From Thermoleophilia bacterium (GTDB lineage: Bacteria; Actinomycetota; Thermoleophilia; Miltoncostaeales; Miltoncostaeaceae): 35,115 nt of DNA. The notes beneath the pieces were generated by a model. It saw only the letters and a program-made list of their open reading frames with translations. It did not search any database and was not told where the DNA came from. The DNA lies in the NCBI GenBank assembly GCA_028285405.1, contig JANQPH010000031.1, positions 1-35,115 on the forward strand, in the 5' to 3' direction. Positions 30,980-35,115 of this stretch are shown in pieces (the stretch's first letter is position 1; the number at the start of each line of letters is the position of its first letter). A program made the position numbers and the translations under genes.

Positions 30980-31159
30980 CTAATTGGAGCGCGCGTAGCA
31001 GGGGGCTTTGCGAAAGCCGGCGACCGGATCCGACCCCGGGCGCTGGGCCCGTACAGAGCGCGCCCGCACCTCTCTCACGGCGCGAACGATGCTCGGCGAC
31101 GCGGCGAGGCCCACGATCCCGCCAGCGATCAGCCAGCGGCGGGCACGCCGTTGGCTCAC
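30980..31159 (-). CDS. Small protein coupled to the GYD gene
   Basis: This 59-residue frame begins at a GTG that overlaps the GYD gene stop by 4 nt (GTGA), which supports coupled translation. The product begins MSQRRARRWLIAGGIVGLAASPSIVRAV, a basic start with a short hydrophobic segment (about 10-23). It continues with Arg-rich residues and ends in FRKAPCYARSN with one cysteine. It may be a weakly membrane-associated or an unusually basic peptide. I do not recognise a family. Confidence 0.45.
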   Translation of the reverse strand: MSQRRARRWLIAGGIVGLAASPSIVRAVREVRARSVRAQRPGSDPVAGFRKAPCYARSN

Positions 31160-31440
31160 TTCAGAAGCGAGAGGAACTCGTCGACGGGAATCGCCGTCAT
31201 GGTCTGGAAGTGCGCGGTGCCACGGGCCGCCAGCTCGACGGAGACCCGCGCGATGACGCGCTCGTCCGGCGCCTCGACGATGTTCACGAAGTCGTACGGA
31301 CCGAGGACCGCCCACTGCTCGATGACACGGGCGCCCATCTGCTCGATCTCGGAGTTGACCTCCTTGAGGCGCTCCGGATTCGTCTTGAGCGTCCCGACCC
31401 CATGCGGGCTGAGCGTCGAGAGCATGACGAAGGTGGGCAA
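31156..31440 (-). CDS. GYD domain-containing protein
   Basis: The 94-residue protein matches the GYD domain, a ferredoxin-like fold related to dimeric alpha-beta barrels. The beginning is PTFVMLSTLSPHGVGTLK, followed by LKEVNSEIEQMGARVIEQWAVLGPYDFVNIVEAPDE. The signature lies in the G-P-Y-D stretch (about 48-51), where many members have Gly-Tyr-Asp or Gly-Glu-Tyr-Asp. It is cytoplasmic and small; the role in the family is unknown. The TTG start is chosen over the in-frame ATG five codons later because AGGAG lies 5 nt before it. It precedes the 59-residue gene, overlapping by 4 nt. Confidence 0.85.
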   Translation of the reverse strand: MPTFVMLSTLSPHGVGTLKTNPERLKEVNSEIEQMGARVIEQWAVLGPYDFVNIVEAPDERVIARVSVELAARGTAHFQTMTAIPVDEFLSLLK

Positions 31441-31483
31441 ACCGACTCCTTTTGCTGAACCCTTCCAGTTCGAGCGTACACCG

Positions 31484-32431
31484 TCAGGAGCCGGGCTGGG
31501 CCGCCCGCGCGCGCGCCCAATGCGAGAGATCCCGCCCGATCAGCTCCCCGAGCAGCCCGATGTCGTCCGCAAACGCCCGTGCGAGCTCGTCGGCGAGCTC
31601 CGCATCGATCGCCGCTCGCTCGCCCTCGACCCTGTTGGAGCTGCGCAGACGGGACAGCACGCCGAGCCGCTCGACGCCGGTGACCCGCTTCACGCCCCGG
31701 GCCGCGGCGACGAGCGACGCCGGTGGCCGCTGGGTGATGCGCGCGAGCGCACCTCCCCGGTGCGCCTTGTTCGCGTTGACGCGCGGAAAGCTGTCCCTGC
31801 CGTCGTCCTCGACCCCCAGGAACTCGAGCGCCCTGGTGTAGACCCCCCGCGCGTCGGATCGGAGATCGTCGAACACGATGACCTGGACCTGCTCCCTGGA
31901 CGCGTGCGTGTACAGCCGCTCCAGCTGGGCGCCCAGTGAGGCCGCCGCCCGGTACTGGAGGAACTCGGGCACACGGCAGGTGCTGGGGACATGGCCTCCG
32001 GCCGCGCGCTCGCCCTGCAGCTCCCAGGCGCGGCGCACATCCGGCTCGTCCTCGTCGAGCGAGTACCGCAGCTGGCTGTGCAGCGACGGCACCAACTCCA
32101 CCGGATTGCGCACCATCACCACGAGGCGCGCGTTCGGACTGAACTCGAGGATCCCGGGGACGGCCTGCTGTGAGTAGAGGTACCAGACCGACGCCTCGCC
32201 GACGGCCTCGTGCTCCGGCCCGGCATCGGCGAAGAGCTCGAGGTAGTGGTCGAGCGTCGCCTCGCCCGGCCGGTAGTAGTAGTCGAAGTCCGAGCAGAAG
32301 AAGTGGGGCTCCTTCGGCTGCGACATGAAGACCTGGGCGTGCCCTCGCAGGTACTCGCTCAGCGCCGTCGTCCCGCACTTCGGGGCGCCCACGATGAAGA
32401 ATCCGGGCGGTCTGATCGTTCCTCCTGGCAC
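31484..32431 (-). CDS. PAPS-dependent sulfotransferase
   Basis: Sulfotransferases move sulfate from PAPS to hydroxyls or amines of glycans, lipids or small molecules. The 315-residue protein has the PAPS 5'-phosphosulfate loop FIVGAPKCGTTAL (about 12-24), then SQPKEPHFF, and the 3'-phosphate motif MVRNPVELVPSLHSQ (about 105-119). A C-terminal Ala/Arg-rich helical tail follows. It is cytoplasmic; there is no anchor. GTG 32431 is the plausible standard start, but AGGAGG lies just after it, 4 nt before an in-frame ATC, so the true start may be there or non-canonical. The gene is 43 nt from the GYD gene and divergent from the membrane protein at 32545. Confidence 0.9.
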   Translation of the reverse strand: MPGGTIRPPGFFIVGAPKCGTTALSEYLRGHAQVFMSQPKEPHFFCSDFDYYYRPGEATLDHYLELFADAGPEHEAVGEASVWYLYSQQAVPGILEFSPNARLVVMVRNPVELVPSLHSQLRYSLDEDEPDVRRAWELQGERAAGGHVPSTCRVPEFLQYRAAASLGAQLERLYTHASREQVQVIVFDDLRSDARGVYTRALEFLGVEDDGRDSFPRVNANKAHRGGALARITQRPPASLVAAARGVKRVTGVERLGVLSRLRSSNRVEGERAAIDAELADELARAFADDIGLLGELIGRDLSHWARARAAQPGS

Positions 32432-32544
32432 GCGGTCGATCCGGTCTCGGGCCTCACCGCGAGCGAGCGCCGCGGGAGCTCCGCCGAGGAGCTGAGGCTA
32501 CCACCGGCGCCCCGAGCGCCATCGCGCTGTGGCACCCTCTTCGC

Positions 32545-33102
32545 GTGCCCCATCCCGACGACGTCCCGACCGAGGCCGACGCGGCCTCGGCGCCGACCGA
32601 GCAGCTGACGCGCGAGATCGACTGGCGGCTCGCCGCAGTGCCGGCCGCCGCGGCGGTCTGCGCGGGACTGGTCGTGGCGAGCGCCGTCATCCCGTGGTAC
32701 GCCCTCCAGATCGGGCCGATCGACGCACCAGCGTCGATCTCGGGCCTGGACGCGGGCTCGTTCGCCCTGATCGCCATCGCGCTCTGCGGCTTCGCGGTCG
32801 TCGCCAGCGCCGCGCTCGCGCTGGGCGCCGCCGGCGCGATCGAGGTCGAGGCGCCGATCGCGCTCCTGCTCACGTGGGTGTGCGTCGGAGCGGCGTCGGC
32901 CGCGGCGGTGCTCGTCGCGATCCGACTCGTGTTCCTCCCCGACCCGGGCGAGTTCCTGACGAGGGACGTCGGGATCTGGCTCGCGTTCCTCGGGAGCCTC
33001 GGAACCGCCGCGCTGTCCGCGATCCAGCTGCCAGCCCGGACGGGCCAGGCGAGCAGCCAGCGCCCGGCCGGGGCGCACAAGGCGACCCGGCCGAACGGCT
33101 GA
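32545..33102 (+). CDS. Four-helix membrane protein, paralogue of the PYP-repeat protein
   Basis: The 185-residue protein has an acidic N-terminus (MPHPDDVPTEADAASAPTEQLTREIDW), four membrane helices (from about residues 30, 71, 107 and 143) and a charged tail (AGAHKATRPNG). After helix 1 it has VIPWYALQIGP, where the protein at 21667 has LLPNWYAADLGP, and before helix 4 FLPDPGEFLTRDVGIWLAFL matches VVPEPAELFVREPGLWLAAL. It is a second family member, lacking the PYP repeats. The GTG follows CACCCT by 6 nt, consistent with a leaderless transcript. It converges on clpB. Function unknown. Confidence 0.75.
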   Translation: MPHPDDVPTEADAASAPTEQLTREIDWRLAAVPAAAAVCAGLVVASAVIPWYALQIGPIDAPASISGLDAGSFALIAIALCGFAVVASAALALGAAGAIEVEAPIALLLTWVCVGAASAAAVLVAIRLVFLPDPGEFLTRDVGIWLAFLGSLGTAALSAIQLPARTGQASSQRPAGAHKATRPNG

Positions 33103-33121
33103 GCCACCCCACGCGGGGCTC
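33101..33121. terminator. GC hairpin between the membrane protein and clpB
   Basis: GAG (33101-33103) and CCCC (33107-33110) pair with GGGG (33115-33118) and CTC around an ACGC loop, with a 3-nt bulge. It begins at the last base of the stop codon of the upstream gene and lies between convergent genes. No T tract. Confidence 0.35.
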
Positions 33122-33150
33122 GCCGGCCGGAGCGAACGCCCGCGCCTCGA

Positions 33151-35115
<1,965 letters not shown>

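Overview
The window is about 35 kb of very GC-rich DNA with near-continuous coding. Gene content (Lon and ClpB in the actinobacterial style, a DUF4333 lipoprotein, a VapB45/VapC45-type module, a GYD-domain protein, HxlR and LysR regulators, frequent GTG/TTG starts) points to an actinomycete. A deep-branching, Thermoleophilia-like lineage fits best. That placement is an inference from gene style, not from a marker gene.

Layout. 1-353 is non-coding and full of hairpins, bracketed by an imperfect direct repeat. 354-5757 holds housekeeping and metabolic genes: a class I glutamine amidotransferase, a 49-residue membrane protein with a GNAT acetyltransferase, the ribosome-maturation GTPase RsgA, an aldo/keto reductase and an amidase. 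5758-7701 looks like an accessory patch: a VapB45/VapC45-type toxin-antitoxin pair with less GC-biased codon use, two tRNA-Ala genes (CGC and TGC) that look like a segmental duplication, and a small membrane protein between them. 7745-12661 has a zinc-ribbon/PAS protein, the Na+/H+ antiporter NhaA behind a structured leader, a thioredoxin-reductase-like flavoprotein and a large secreted protein.

12766-17766 is a compact five-gene minus-strand block: SDR, LysR regulator, FrdA/NadB-type flavoprotein, phosphosulfolactate synthase (ComA family) and ATP sulfurylase (Sat). It suggests sulfonate or sulfur metabolism that I cannot match to a described pathway. lon and an HxlR regulator follow on the plus strand, lon behind a set of GTTAC half-sites. 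20663-22374 carries a methyltransferase and a four-helix membrane protein, divergent around a perfect 18-bp palindrome.

22391-27981 is a minus-strand surface-glycan cassette: a membrane histidine kinase, a DegT-type sugar aminotransferase, a DUF354 protein, a WbpM/CapD-type nucleotide-sugar 4,6-dehydratase and a translationally coupled 76-residue Cys/His protein. 28148-33102 is a run of small genes: a DUF4333 lipoprotein, a coiled-coil protein, a collagen-like secreted protein interrupted by an in-frame TAG, membrane proteins, an MBL-fold hydrolase, a GYD protein coupled to a 59-residue protein, and a sulfotransferase. The window ends inside clpB, which lacks its N-terminus.

Cross-cutting themes. 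Several genes have a TAnnnT -10-like hexamer 6-8 nt before the start codon, as in leaderless transcripts. Three four-helix membrane proteins share a layout, two of them clearly related. Many neighbours overlap by 1-4 nt, implying translational coupling. No CRISPR array, insertion sequence, rRNA or replication origin was seen.
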